Shown here: positions 23,900-37,169 of the stretch, in pieces
Layout of the letters: every line of letters starts with the position of its first letter
Position numbering within the stretch: position 1 is the stretch's first letter
Origin: Sisyra terminalis
Lineage: Eukaryota > Arthropoda > Insecta > Neuroptera > Sisyridae
Direction: 5' to 3'
Assembly (NCBI GenBank): GCA_958496175.1
Contig: OY292278.1
Span: forward strand, 33,790,001 to 33,854,000
DNA: 64,000 nt
The notes under the pieces: model-generated
The model's input: the letters and a program-made list of their open reading frames with translations, nothing else
Told to the model about the DNA's origin: nothing
The model's database searches: none
Program-made: the position numbers and the translations under genes

Positions 23900-25170
23900 G
23901 TTGAATGTACTGTATTGTATAGTTGCAAAAAATGTACATATTAGTTATATAAACACAATTTCTTGAAATAAAAACAATGAATTTGTTTTGAAATTTATTA
24001 ATTAATTAAGCAAATTATAACCGAGGGATTTAAGTAGATTGTTAGAATAGGAGTTTTTCATTTTAGTTGGCATAAGAAGCTTTTACAGAATAAGAAGAGA
24101 ATTTCTTGTTTTCTTAGAAATATTTAACGTATATCTTTTAATATATATTGTTTCCATTTTTAGAAGATAAGTTTGAGTTATAAGTAGAGGGATGTATTTG
24201 AACTAAAAATTAAAAATGTATCAAATTTTATCTTAAAATAAATTTTCAACATTTAATTTTCATATTTACTTCCTCAATTTTAAAGGAAACATGTTGTTGT
24301 CTGCAATAACATTAAAAAGCTTTTAATGTTTTATAACAATTTCCGATTTTGTTCGTTTACCCCACTTAAACACAATAAAAACAAAGATAATGTATCCTCC
24401 CAAATGAGGCTCTCTCAAATAATGAATGATAGGCATTAAACATTTCCATTCAAGATTCAAGCAAATTCCAACTTTTCAAGATATGTAAATTATCTTTCGT
24501 CCCATATTCTCAAATAAATCATCTCAAAATTGAGTTTATCAATAGTACGGATATTTCGACGAAAGTTTTCATTGTGAAATATAATCGTTCCTAATTTGAA
24601 ACTTTGCAACATTTTAATTCGGTTTGTTCAAATACGAAATGTTAAAGTTATTTTGATGTTTTGTGAGAGACTGCACCTCGCAAAGATTGCAAATTCAAAG
24701 TTTTGATTAAATATCGTCGTTGCTTAATTACACTGACAATGACTAATAATCCTAATTCAAATTGCATTTGTGTTAAGCTTGAAAATGAAAAATCGCTGCT
24801 TATAATTCAAAACTTACTCGTGTTAGTAATTATACTTCTGCTATAAAACACAGTCTGAAAATGAAAAGTTAAATTTAACAACTTGATTTACATCATCTTA
24901 TTTTTTCTTTACCAGAATTTCTTTTCGTAACGACCAAAAATAGATTCCTCTAACTCTATGACATTCCCAAGGATTCCCGGAATTTCAATGAACTCCTGAC
25001 CCCATCGGTACGTTCATAGATTTGAATTGTTGTTTTGTAATTGGTGAAACTTATTGGTGTAAAACTTCCTTGTGTTAGTAGAAAATTTTCGTTGGATACA
25101 TGAGCATATAGCTCATTACCATATTCTTGGAATGTTTTGGTTCATAAATGCCACAAAAATTTAAAGAAAA
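23900..25170. other. AT-rich intergenic DNA
   Basis: No gene, RNA or repeat was recognised between the two SINE copies. Confidence 0.5.
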
Positions 25171-25184
25171 TAAAAATTTGGTTA

Positions 25185-25353
25185 AGCGTACTGGTAGCCG
25201 AGTAGTCTAGGTGACTTCTTCAAAACTGGCAGGTTTTGGGTTCGATTATGGTATCGAGCAAATTTTCGATATTTTTCGATTACGGATTTTTAATAACCCT
25301 AGAGTCGCTAAAGACCTTAGTATTTATAAGGTGATAAGTAACAATTAAAAAAA
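25185..25353 (+). mobile_element. tRNA-derived SINE, copy 2, with target duplication
   Basis: The A box region reads TAGCCGAGTAG and the B box GGGTTCGATTA (about 25238-25248). The shared body follows: gatatttttcgatta, ccctagagtcgct, and a caattaaaaaaa tail. Flanking 13-bp direct repeats AAAAATTTGGTTA occur at 25172-25184 and 25349-25361, as expected for LINE-driven retroposition. It probably used a LINE partner; which of the LINEs seen here is unknown. Confidence 0.85.
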
Positions 25354-25674
25354 TTTGGTTATTGGCTAAATTTTGAAGAAAAATTTGTCTAGCTGTCACT
25401 AGCTGTTGTGTCCAAATAAGATTACTAAGCTTATATTATATCACTTCATGAGATGTCGAAAAGAAAGTGATTTACTGAAAACTTTAACAGTTATATCTAT
25501 TGTTATTATTATGGTTTACAATTTCAAGAGTATTAAAAATAAAAATTTTTGGTCAAATTTTTAAGAATATTTACAAAAAAAGATGGTTCAATTAATGCTT
25601 CTATTGATTTATCTGGAAAAAAGATCAAGTAAATGATGAATTCGAAGCGAGGCCATAGTTGGGCATATCTAAGC

Positions 25675-26050
25675 CTTATTGGAGAGCTAATAGAAAGAGT
25701 AGAATTCTACAAACATCTTAGTCATATCAATCAGAAGTTGGGTAAGAAGTATGCAGCCATATGGAGCAAATCTGAGGAATTTTCTCAAAGATGGGAACAA
25801 TCTTTGAGGATCGAAATTTATTCCTTGAATTATGATTAAAAATGTTTAAATGCTATTTGTTCCCTCTTGTTTTGTACAGAATGGAACGATAAACTCTTAT
25901 TCAGAGACTGAAGGATAAAATTGGCACTTTCAAAATGTGGATATATAGCCGAACTCGGAAAGTAGCTTCTAGAGATCACATCAAAAATGAAGTACCAACT
26001 AGACTTAGCACCAAATAATCTCTTATGATTTCCGTAAAGAAGAGCTACTG
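25675..26050 (+). pseudogene. LINE C-terminal tail, copy in two frames
   Basis: The frame at 25633-25839 includes ERVEFYKHLSHINQKLGKKY, matching the VE.FKYLG..IN segment between reverse transcriptase and tail. After a frameshift, 25850-26020 reads KCYLFPLVLYRMER, a stop, TLIQRLKDKIGTFKMWIYSR and DHIKNEVPTRL, the familiar KCYV.S.LLYG.E.WTL...E.WIYRR...I.W.DR.TNEEVL order. It is a dead fragment. The repeat at 26211-26403 downstream is probably its 3' noncoding end. Confidence 0.7.
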
Positions 26051-26210
26051 TACTTATAAGCCGCACTAGAAGAAACTACAAGTGCCATCTACGTGGATAC
26101 AAATTTGTAGGGAACTAAGCAAAACGCTACAACGCCAGTATTGGAAGCTTTGGAAGAGAGACCTTTAGAAGACTCTCATCATTGGTGTGGGTAGCTGAAG
26201 AAATTGAAAT

Positions 26211-26403
26211 AAGTAAAATGACCGCTTATTTCAAATGCTTATTTGTGTAACCTGGCGCTCTTTGGCACTCAACTGCCAGCTGTTGTTTTTAGTTACCATA
26301 AAAAATGAACCCACGTAGACGGTGCTACGTATGCCACACTTGATTTTTCTTATTTCTTTTTTACGCCATTTGAACGATTGCTCCATATATACTTATCAAT
26401 GAT
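26211..26403 (+). repeat. Interspersed repeat, copy 2 (LINE-associated)
   Basis: It is related to 21763-21945 (see that entry for the shared words). It starts about 160 bp after the last readable LINE residues, in the same orientation. Confidence 0.5.
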
Positions 26404-26419
26404 TTTAGTTCATCATTTA

Positions 26420-27480
26420 GGGTTGGATTAAGAGGAAAAGAAGGAGAATATCCGTCTGGCCAATCTTTGTGGATGGTTCGGTTAAAACTGGCTCTTTCGC
26501 GCAACAGTATTTTAAATTTAAATTATCATAATGACCGTTAATCTCCAACGTTTTAAATGTAAGTAACCGAAGAAGAAAAGGCTTATCTTATACAAACAAA
26601 CAAATTTTGTAGACTGTACCACACGTGCTAAGTGACAAGTTTTAGTAATTTTTTGAAAATTATTTGTAACTTTAAGAAATATTTTCCCGCGTAGTTGCGG
26701 AAATCATATAGTTTACTATAAAATGCACTTCAATTTGTGGATCAGTGAAGGTCTTCTATAATTTATAAAATAAACACTGTTTATTTTTTACTCAAATTTC
26801 CATTGTTAATTAATTCTTTTTCAAATAACTATAAATAGCAATTATAAACGTATAAAACCTAAGTTACAAAAAATATAATGCACTTTTGAAAAAAAAAGAT
26901 TTAATTTGGATAGTGTAACTTCAGTGAAATAAATTATTTAAGACGTATTATCTTTAACTATTTATTTATGATATTTCTTAAGTTTAGTTTAACACTTCCT
27001 TATAATTGAAGAAAGTCTTAATCTATAAATTCTGGAGTTGAACAGGGTACTAACGTCCAATGTTGAAGCAACTCCTTTTAAATCTGAAGTCAAAAGAAAA
27101 TTTCAAAAATAATTTTTTAAAGTTATTACAACTAAAATATCTTATTATATAAATCATAAGTAAAAAAAATAACAAACACTAAATATTAAGTACTTAAGTA
27201 TTATACATGAGTTTGCAATAATTCATCAGCTCTGATAATTTTGACTTTTCACAAATGATCCTGGTAATTTATGGGTTGTGTGGTATAGTTGCAATATTAA
27301 GAACAACATTACAATACCCGAAATTCAACCTTAATTAGTATTATCATTGGCTGATAGTAAAACATTTTTATGACACCTAGATATCTTAGTCTTTTTACAA
27401 CGCAAAGATAAATATTTTGAATAAAACGTGTGGCCCAAAGCCATTGTGTTACGATTTTGGCAACACAAATAATCAAACCA
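26420..27480. other. Intergenic DNA upstream of the protease gene
   Basis: No clear TATA box, initiator or repeat was found. GATAAATATT at 27407-27416 is the only weak TATA-like word at a plausible distance. An in-frame ATG at 27417 exists but would put 22 polar residues ahead of the signal peptide. Confidence 0.45.
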
Positions 27481-27482
27481 AA

Positions 27483-28703
<1,221 letters not shown>

Positions 28704-28771
28704 AAAATGATAATTTCAACTTAGTGGTGAAAAATATACAAAAAATGATCCGTTTACATTTTCGAACATCT

Positions 28772-28777
28772 ATTAAA
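28772..28777 (+). terminator. Candidate poly(A) signal of the protease gene
   Basis: ATTAAA lies 69 bp past the stop codon and is followed by GT-rich sequence (gcattgttgttgttgc) within 30 bp. An alternative AATAAA is at 28896-28901. Confidence 0.5.
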
Positions 28778-28909
28778 GAATTATATTTCTGCATTGTTGT
28801 TGTTGCAAATTGATTTTTAATTTGCAGGAATTGTTGGACTTTGTTCTAACGTTTTGCCTTGAATTGTTATATCAACCTCGTGAGTTATATGGCAAAATAA
28901 AAAAAAATA

Positions 28910-30375
28910 ATTGTAATAAAAAGAAACGGTGTTTATGTCGTAAAGAAAGTGGGAAGATCAATTTAAGCCATTAATATTTTGAGATAAAAATTAAAATTTG
29001 GAAAAATGACATTGAAATTGATTCTGATAATTTTATTTGACGTATATATAAAAGAAAATTATAAAAATAAGACAAGATAAGTACGATGAAATTCTCTCTT
29101 TTAAATTATAAAATTATAGAAAAAAATGTTCCAAAAATATTTTCTCGACTTGACAAAGATTTTAATCCTCTGATAATTCATTTTTATTTATTGAAAATGG
29201 CTAGACAACTAAAACATCAGTTTTTTTTCCAAAAGTTGACATATTGGAATCAGATAAATAACAACTAATAACGATTTATTATCACCGTTTTCAAGAACAA
29301 TAAAATATTTATTATAGGTTCAAACTCAAAAAAAACATGAATCATAAATCTTTAGTACTTATATCACCAAAAAGTTATCTTTTAACAAGTTACAATAACA
29401 TAACAGATAAGATTCTTTAACAAAGTATTATACCAAAGCCTTAATTTGGATTTAAAATTTTAAAAAGACAGTTTTTTCTTGTTTTGGTTTGAGAAAACCG
29501 CAGTAAAATAGAAAATTAGATCCTATTAGCACTAAAATTTTAAATTTCAATGGAAGATATATTATATAAATAGCGATGTCATGCTGTAAAGATATTATAA
29601 TTCTTTAGGTCTCAAAGCAGTTCAGTAAAAAGAAAACAACGCGTTCAAACAAGGTTTAGTCAATTTTTTTTTATAGTTTGAATTTTAACAAAATTGAAAT
29701 TGTACTCGAGAAGTTGCGTTTTTTAGGCATTAGGCAGGTCACGCGGCATTTTCCTCTTTAATCACTTAGCAGGTTGAGGCTCCAGGGCTGACGTCATCAT
29801 TTGATTTGGATGATGATAAATTTTTTCAAACTACTTAGTAGCACCGGTCTCAACTTTGCTGGCTACCGCTGGAATTAGTAGGTCCGTTCGAAGCGTTCTC
29901 CGAGGATTTCATTGGTTACTGTAGGGCTTTTGTCGGTTGTCTGAGCATTTTCGATTATACGAATATAAAAATATTTCTTTGACCAGAAAGTGCTACATAA
30001 AATAATAAAAATAAATAAATACGGCCCCTTCAAGAGATAGCAGTTGCATGACCACAATAAACAAATGAAAAAAATAAAAATAAATAACAGAGGAATGAAG
30101 TTCAACTCCTATAGCGATTAAACGCCGTAAAAGATCAATTTCCTATTATCACCACTATGAAATAGCGGAAAATTGCTGAACTGGTGCAAAATACATAATG
30201 ATCCACAAAAAAATAAAATAAACAAGGATTGTACGATTTTTTTATCAATTATCATGAGTACGTGTCTAATGGTGGCCTTAATTTTTCAAGATTATTTTTA
30301 AACACTACTAATAAATACTAGGTTCTGTTTTCATCTATCTTCATCTATCTTTAATACTTATCCATAAATGTTATA
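28910..30375. other. Intergenic DNA, no gene seen
   Basis: The patch 29720-29950 is less AT-rich and could be a coding remnant, but no frame gives a motif I recognise. The ORF at 29086-29268 (+) is low complexity. Confidence 0.5.
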
Positions 30376-30379
30376 AATG

Positions 30380-30651
30380 CGAGTTGAACGGGAAATTGCT
30401 CATAATCTGCGTAACCAAATCATTAAGATGTAGCAACAGCCGATCTACATTATTATTTTGTAGCCCTCTAATATAACACTAAGACATCTTCCAAATCAGT
30501 ATTCGCTGGATAATGTCATTTCTGACGTACCTTTCTAGTCCTAGATAGCTCTGAGAATTTATGTGAGATATTTTGGAATAATCTTCACAATGCTATATTT
30601 AGTATGCTCTCGATGCTCCAGAGGCAAAGTCCATGAACCCATGTCGGTTTT
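30380..30651 (-). pseudogene. Jockey-like LINE C-terminal fragment
   Basis: The minus strand reads KPTWVHGLCLWSIES, then NIAL, a stop, RLFQN, matching LKP.W.YG.QLWG.A...NI...QRFQ of Jockey-clade LINEs. After a frameshift comes YVRNDIIQR and, later, YIRGLQNNNVDRLLLHLND. It lacks an RNase H domain, as Jockey elements do. Stops and frameshifts mark it as dead. It is related to the better copy at 41163-41594. Confidence 0.65.
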
Positions 30652-30669
30652 AAATAGTTTCAATATCAT

Positions 30670-33270
30670 TACTTGGATCACAAATCCTGAGATGACCTTT
30701 TTCCAACCTACCAGCTGATTTTTTTTTTATTGGAGTATTTTCAATAGTGTAATCTTTTTTTGTATATATCTACATCCGCCTATAAGAAATTTACCAAATT
30801 TATCTGTTCTAAAAGGATGATGAACCATTTAATTACCTAGTAAATCACAAGAATCGCCATCATAACTGTTAATCCATGCTTCTTGACATATTTAGCTATT
30901 GAAACGTGTGTTATTTATACAAAATTTAAAGACTGTTGTCGTGTATCACTTATTACCATAATTTTCTAATCCTGCGTAATGTTTTTTTTAATAGATCTCA
31001 TAATTTTTTTTATGAAACAAAATTAAGGTTCATCGATTTTTCTGTATAGTGAACGATGCTACATAGCTTTTGTTTGCTGTAAACTTTAATTTAAGCATCA
31101 CAATGTCATTAAAAGAGTGCCTTAGAATTATCATTTCCAATATTTTTTAACGGAGAACCTTAGCAAAGACCTTAGGTTAACAAAGGTCGTCACGGACTCC
31201 TTGAAATGTTTCTCGCCAGTCGTCCTTTCATAATTTCGATTTCTATAATTTTATTCAATTTTCTTCACGGATCCTTTGGGATATGCTCAGACATCTTTAG
31301 GAGACCACAGGTCTCAGATTGGGAATAGCGGTTTTAGAATATTTTGAAGATTTTGAAAACCATAAAATAACGTTAGAGTACCCCATCGGAGTCACTAACG
31401 TGGGTTTCTAAATGTGATAATTTTTCGAATTTTATTTTAGTGGTAATAGTGATTAGTTTTAGTTTTGAAATTCGTTTGGATGGTTATTTTTTATTTATTG
31501 AATTTCTGATTGTCCTTTTTCTCTTTTTAATTTCAATAAGATCTTATTGTCTGAGAAAAACCCTATTGGTTATCTAATATTTCTTTTATGTATTTATTTA
31601 AGTTAACTTTTGCACACCCGAAGTTTAAACATTTTGCCAAATGTCATTGAGATTGGTACGTAGCACATCTTGCAGATTAGAGCTTCTCTTCCATCAAGAA
31701 TCATTTTCCTTACAATTGCCAGTGATTTTGCAGTGATTTTTTAAATAATTATTATATTTAATATTTGCTAATTATACTCTCACCCTGATTTTTGGAAGCT
31801 TTATATAGTTTTCTTAATGATGTCAGGCATTAAAATTATTTAAGCAGTAGCTATACCAAAAAAATTAAGGATTGAAAACCAAAATTTCATTGTATTTTAT
31901 GCAACAAAATATTAAATTTAATAAATGATCAAAGCATAAGAGGATGACTCATTTATTTATGACTCATCATTAAGCTCATAACCTTCAGCAGAATTTTAGA
32001 GACAAATTATGTAGCATATGAATTGTTTTGATGATAACATATATCCTATTTAAAAAAATAAAGTAATAACTTAATACAACCTATAAACATATGGTATAAG
32101 AAACAAAATAGACTGTGGTACACTTTTCCATCATAGTGATAGATGATATGATCTTTTTGAAAAATTGATAACTTATTTGCTTATATATGTTATAAAAATA
32201 AATTAAAAATATTTTATTAAACATTTCACCAAAAAATCTATTTAATACCAAGAAAAAGGCAAGAAAATGACTCATTTTCAATTTTATTATTTTCGTTTCA
32301 CAAAATTTTATTTAACCAAATAAACGTTATTATTATTAGAAGTATAACAACATCAAGGTCAATTAATAGAAGTTTATTACCTACACACATATATGAATCG
32401 TTGTTTTGTGAAATTATAAGAGTTTTCAAAAGAAAACAAATTTAACAAAAAAGAATACAATTGCGATTATTTTGAAGACTTAACTTGATTTATGTGCTGA
32501 AAAGCTTGGAAAAACAGTGCATTTATTCTTTCAATTACTTCTAGTAAAAAAGCTTAAATATATACAAACTAAAACGTATTACTTGCTAGATCTCGCTCTT
32601 TATACTGGCATTTTGTGATAAAATGAGCTTTATCCTATAAGATTGTAGTTTAGTGAAATGGAAACTCATCTTGTTTCAATTTCTCACATACCTACACAAC
32701 CTACATGCAAGCTAAAGTGCACTAAAATTGCTTCATCGAAGTATTGTGCAACTAGTAGGTAAGCTTTTGCATTTTTAAAGATAGAACTTAAGTGAAACTT
32801 TTAGAACCGTTACATGTCTATGGATAAATTAAATTATTGCCGCTCGTAAAGACGATAAAATAAATATTTTATTTATATAGACAATAAATTGACTAAATCA
32901 AATGAAACCTTCTCGAAATACATTGAATTGTAGATGCTATAAAAAATAATTTCAAAAAAGCGTTTCCAGGAATCTGTGCGGAAATTTCATTTAGTTTTTT
33001 GTTAGATTCAGTAATTCAAAAGAAAAAAGAAGTTCTTATGTAAGTCATAAATACTATAAAGGTTTAAAGCCTTTTTTTCAGGAACGAGACTATGAATTAA
33101 GTTAGATTGATATCTTAATATGAAATGAATAAACAGTATTAATGATTTCGATATGATTTATTTTGATGTATCAAAACTCTTGATCTATTACCTTCTTTTA
33201 TTTCTCAGGAAGCTTTTTTATAACTTGTTTTCAAAATTTTTGAGTTTTGTACTAATATTATTCCTGGAGA
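30670..33270. other. AT-rich intergenic DNA
   Basis: The sequence to about 30730 may be more of the Jockey fragment. The stretch 31140-31400 is somewhat less AT-rich but unreadable. The ORF at 32081-32281 (-) is Phe/Ile/Lys-rich and rejected. Confidence 0.5.
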
Positions 33271-33274
33271 TGCA

Positions 33275-33578
33275 ATTTTCATCATAAAAGCACGTACCCA
33301 CATACTGCATTAATGGTAAGAGAAAAGCTCACATAGTTTGATTCGGATGTTTGTACGCATTCTGCATACTGCCCAAATCTTGCTCCATCTAATTATTATT
33401 CCTTCCTATCCTTAAAAAAATATTTATCTCGATAAGTTCTAAAAATTCATTTGCGAAATAAAATCGCATTTCCACGATTATTTCTAATCTAAAACAAAAA
33501 AAAAATGGAATGAAGGCATAATGAAGCTTTGTGAGGGGTGAAATAAGGTAATAAAGCAAAAGGGTTCCTATATAACAG
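33275..33578 (+). pseudogene. Mariner transposase C-terminal remnant, lineage 1
   Basis: Plus-strand translation gives PHTALMVREKLT, a stop, FDSDVCTHSAYCPNLAPS and NYYSFLSLKKYLSR. This is the ARPHTA ... W.VL.HPPYSPDLAPSDYYLFLSLK segment of mariner transposases; the third catalytic Asp lies in the PDLAPSD motif and has become Asn here. After a frameshift, NEGIMKLCEG, a stop and NKVIKQKGSYI match the usual C-terminus. The N-terminal half and inverted repeats were not found. It differs in sequence from the mariner at 48607. Confidence 0.75.
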
Positions 33579-33589
33579 TATTAATAATA

Positions 33590-35020
33590 CTTACACTGGA
33601 AATATTGTGTATTCATTTCATGTTAGAAAAAGAAATGACTACGGCACAAACTATATACTTGTAAGCTGTAGAAAAATCATGTTTCATTGTAAATTAGTTT
33701 TCTTATAGTTTTACAATTTCCCATTTTAAATTGTTATGTTTAAGCTAACATTTCTAGAAGCACAGAAATCTAACGTGGAATTTTACCACATAAGAAAAGT
33801 ATGTTTCAAATGCTCCAATAAACTTTATGTAAAACTTCAAAGGTCAAGCAAAGTTCAAATCTAAACTCTATGTGTAATATAAAGTTTTGGTTTAGACATC
33901 ACAAGGACGTTTTTGTGTTTTAATCTTATCAACTTTAATGTACTATGGCAGTATATTTGAACAAATTTTTAATCAAAAAATCTGTCTGGTTTTTCATAAA
34001 AAGAACTCAATTAATTAATTTGTAAACTAAAAAATTTAAAATTAAATGTTAAAAAATAGAATAATAGAGTGGAATTGAACGATATGATGATAATTATAAG
34101 GCCTTACAAATGCTTTAGTGAGATACGGCAATTTCGCCTTCAAAGCAATAAGATCACGAATATTTCGGCATTGTGTGTATGTGTGTAATGTGTATACTAC
34201 GTAATATTACGTAGCATGAATTTGAAATCCAATAAACGAAATTCATATTTCACTTGGCACAGAACAATAAATGTAATATTAATATAGGTAGCTACATATA
34301 TTGGGTAATTGTATTTGCCGATTCATTGCTTTGGTGATGTTTGGGCATTCGGATGATAGTAATTTAATAATTTGTGTTCAATATTTCAAACGTTACAAAT
34401 TTGAAAGAAATCAGTTTCCAATTTATACAAATAAATTGGAAATGAATTTCTAAAATAAGCTTGATGTAGGTATGTTTATCCACATCATAAATTGAAAATT
34501 ATATTTTTCCTATTGGAATTTTCTTCTAATATTAATTAATTTTTTTCTTTATCATTCAAAAAAATGTGGATACTTCATATCTTGATTTCCATATCCTTGA
34601 CAGAAATCGATTGATTGACAGTAATTAAGTAAATATGTGATCTTTATGGAAATTGGAGTGAGGTGCTACAAACACATTTCTCTCAAGCCTCGTTATTAAA
34701 TTAAATCAACTTGGCGGAAATTAGAATTTAAGCATAATTATTTATTACTTTTATTTCTTCCATATCCTTAAACAAGCTTTTTTCACGCTTTTGTTCTCGA
34801 CAGGACCCAATCGTTTTTTTCTTTATAAAAAAAACGTTCTTAGTTAACAAATTTAAAGTTTAAGTTCTATTTCTTTCATTTTTCTTGGGACTTTTCATTT
34901 TAAAAAAATGAACATAAAAATTCTAAAATAGTATCCACTTTTCTAAAAAACCATTTTTCTCCTTTTATGCATTTTGTTATTTTATTGTCGAATTGATTTT
35001 AAAGATTTTTTTTTATAATT
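33590..35020. other. AT-rich intergenic DNA
   Basis: The only local structure is a small palindrome around TACGTAATATTACGTA at 34198-34213. No gene was recognised. Confidence 0.5.
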
Positions 35021-35024
35021 AAAA

Positions 35025-35100
35025 TACCATATGCTTTATTCTGTCGAACGCTTTTTCGTAATTGATGAAACAAGCGCAAACGCTTTCTGATTCTAATAGA
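35025..35100 (-). pseudogene. Reverse transcriptase motif fragment
   Basis: A minus-strand frame reads CACFINYEKAFDRIKHMVF, the F-x-D-Y-x-K-A-F-D motif A of LINE reverse transcriptases, with the catalytic Asp replaced by Asn. The frame stops directly after it, and no other domain was readable on either side. It is a short scrap of a LINE. Confidence 0.62.
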
Positions 35101-35109
35101 GAGAAGTTA

Positions 35110-35930
35110 ACAAGTGGAAAATTATTAAAAATAGTTTAAATTTTAAGATTTACAGTGGAAAACTAGCTAACTAATTGTTCCAATCCTTCACTAATATTTG
35201 GTTCTAATAACTTTTAGTCGGACTCACTTCGGTAATACAAAAAAAATCACTTACTGATAATCAATATTAATTTCTGTTCATCTATAGATTTTGATAAAAA
35301 ATGTGGAATTAAGTTTTCCAGTAATTTTCATTTCATACTAAAACGTATGCTAATTTTTTCAAGCATTTGAAAATTTCCCAATGGAATTATCCGAGAGGAA
35401 AAAAAACATACATATATCGTAAATGTAGAATTTATTTTTTATTTACTCAATTTTCCTTAAGGATTTTTAAAGTAAATTTTTGCAACTCCTTTAATTGTTT
35501 CGACTTTTCGAATTTTAAATCCTATTTCAAAATATTATATTGAAATAAAATAATAAAACTAAGTATTAAAAAATTATCAAAAGTTGCAACCGCAAAAATA
35601 AATAACTGCTTACGTATAAAAGGTACATGTGTGTACCGGGAATATGGTATTTTGTGCATATCAAAGCGGCAAGCGAAATTGACTATTTTACTTTAAAAAT
35701 CCTCTTTTTTTATAATTGAAGCAAAATTAAGGACAATAAAGCTATGATATTTCATTAATGAATGGATTTTCAGGTTGAGGGTAGTTGTGCCTCCACATTG
35801 CAACCTCTGGGCTTATTATGTCTCTTAGATCTCTATTTCATCTAGTTAAAACCGAATAGCTGAGCGAACCGTAGCAACTAGCTTGGTGTTTATTTACTAT
35901 TTTGGTTCCAGATTTTCTTATCTCTAGTTC
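35110..35930. other. AT-rich intergenic DNA grading into LINE 3' sequence
   Basis: The part 35770-35930 is less AT-rich and lies downstream, on the minus strand, of the LINE tail at 35935-36080, so it is probably that element's 3' end. The rest is featureless. Confidence 0.45.
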
Positions 35931-35934
35931 CTTA

Positions 35935-36080
35935 CGTTTCCATTTATTAATCCAATTGTATGTAAGGCTTTTTTAGTCCCCAGTGGCTGGTTATTAGACC
36001 TGCTACCACTTTGATTAGTTTTCTTGTCAATAAAAATATTTCAGTAGTCAGGCTCAGGAATGGTTTTCCCATCATCGTTA
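35935..36080 (-). pseudogene. RNase H-type LINE tail, fragment
   Basis: The minus strand reads GKTIPEPDY (IGPEP.CGI in the family), then in a second frame RKLIKVVAGLITSHWGLKKP, and in a third KALHTIGLINGN. The family order is IGPEPFCGI, .GLLTGH..L..HLHTIG, then a Cys-rich knuckle. Two frameshifts in about 150 bp make it clearly dead. The knuckle itself is not readable. Confidence 0.55.
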
Positions 36081-36418
36081 TACTGTGTGTTTCTCAAAGT
36101 TCGGCAGTGACTTTAGGAAACCAATTCTTTGGTCGTATTTTTCTCTACCAATTTTCAAACATCCAGAACTGGTTATGGTTTTGGTAATAGTGCCTCGAAT
36201 CCTTGATGAAATTTCATCAAATAGACCAAAAATAATTTGTTTAGATTATAGAGAAATTCCTTAATATGTGAACGAGTGATTTCCAAACCAAAATAACATA
36301 GATTTTCTGAAAACGTAAAAAAAAAGTTTGTATTTGTAGTTTGTAAATAAAACTTGTTCTAAAGCCTAATTTAACTGGATAAAATTTTTCTGGTACATTT
36401 TCATTGATTCTAATATAT

Positions 36419-36735
36419 TGTTACAAACGTATGTGACAACAATCCACTCGTTAAAAAAAGAGATGTTATGTTTTCGAATTAACCAAAATGGATCAAAACT
36501 ATTCTTGAATGTCGGACAATCAACCATCGAAAACAATCGAATATCCTAGAGTATTCGAAAATTTTCCATATCAATATTGAACTGTGGAAGATTCGAGAAA
36601 GCATGGATTATAAAAGGAGCCGGTAAAGTTCAGCAAAATCGCGTCATCAATAGCCGATGATAGCGTGGGACACTCGTCATAGGCGTCCAGGTGACTTTTC
36701 TTTCCTAGCTTCACTTCTAGTGTCAGTGTCCGTCA
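36419..36735 (+). mobile_element. LTR-like promoter segment
   Basis: It starts TGTTACAAACG, a common LTR start. It has GAA/TTC-type repeats around 36541-36600, a strong TATA box TATAAAAGG at 36609-36617, and then a less AT-rich leader with TCAGC and TCAGT initiator-like words. The matching end and partner LTR were not found, and the segment runs into the LINE tail at 36817. It would be the remnant of a solo LTR of a Gypsy or BEL-type element; this is inference from layout alone. Confidence 0.35.
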
Positions 36736-36816
36736 GTAGCTAACCCTTTGTTGGACTTTCTTTTTTACTTGATTTATTACTTAAATAATTGAAAACCGGT
36801 AAGGTGCAGGTTTCAC

Positions 36817-37160
36817 TAGTAGGCCTATTAACAGGACTCTGCAATTTGAGAAAACATACATCTCCAAACGATACGAAAGAACACAGAGTCAGCAGCTTGC
36901 AGGAAATGCGGCGTGGAAGATGAAACTGCCTCCCAAGTACTATTTGACTGCCCAACCATGACTCAAAGTCGTCTCAACTCGCTTGGTCCACCCGGACATG
37001 AGCTGGGAAATATACACAAAGATCCAGTTGACTACTGAGATTCACATCAGAAGCAGACCTGACCAATTGGAACTGAAAACAAACTGGGGTGCAATAGTCT
37101 TTTTAGGACGCAGCGCAGAGGAACTCTCATGAGAGGCCCCCAGAACAAAGGAAAAAAAAG
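36817..37160 (+). pseudogene. RNase H-type LINE tail with Cys knuckle
   Basis: The plus strand gives VGLLTGLCNLRKHTS in one frame and, after a single frameshift near 36880, ESAACRKCGVEDETASQVLF followed by DCP, RLNSLGPPGHELGNIHKDP and a stop at 37036-37038. This is the C-terminus of an RNase H-bearing LINE (GLLTGHC.LR.HL, CRKCG.E.ETA.H.LF.CP). The following 120 bp ending near 37160 are 3' noncoding sequence. A related copy is at 50260-50520 (-). Confidence 0.78.
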
Positions 37161-37169
37161 GTGGAGGTT

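Noticed and set aside
27417..27482. In-frame upstream ATG as start of the protease
   Set aside because: It would place 22 polar residues before a clear signal peptide; family members start directly with the hydrophobic segment.
29720..29950. Coding remnant in a less AT-rich patch
   Set aside because: All frames were inspected; none gives a recognisable domain.
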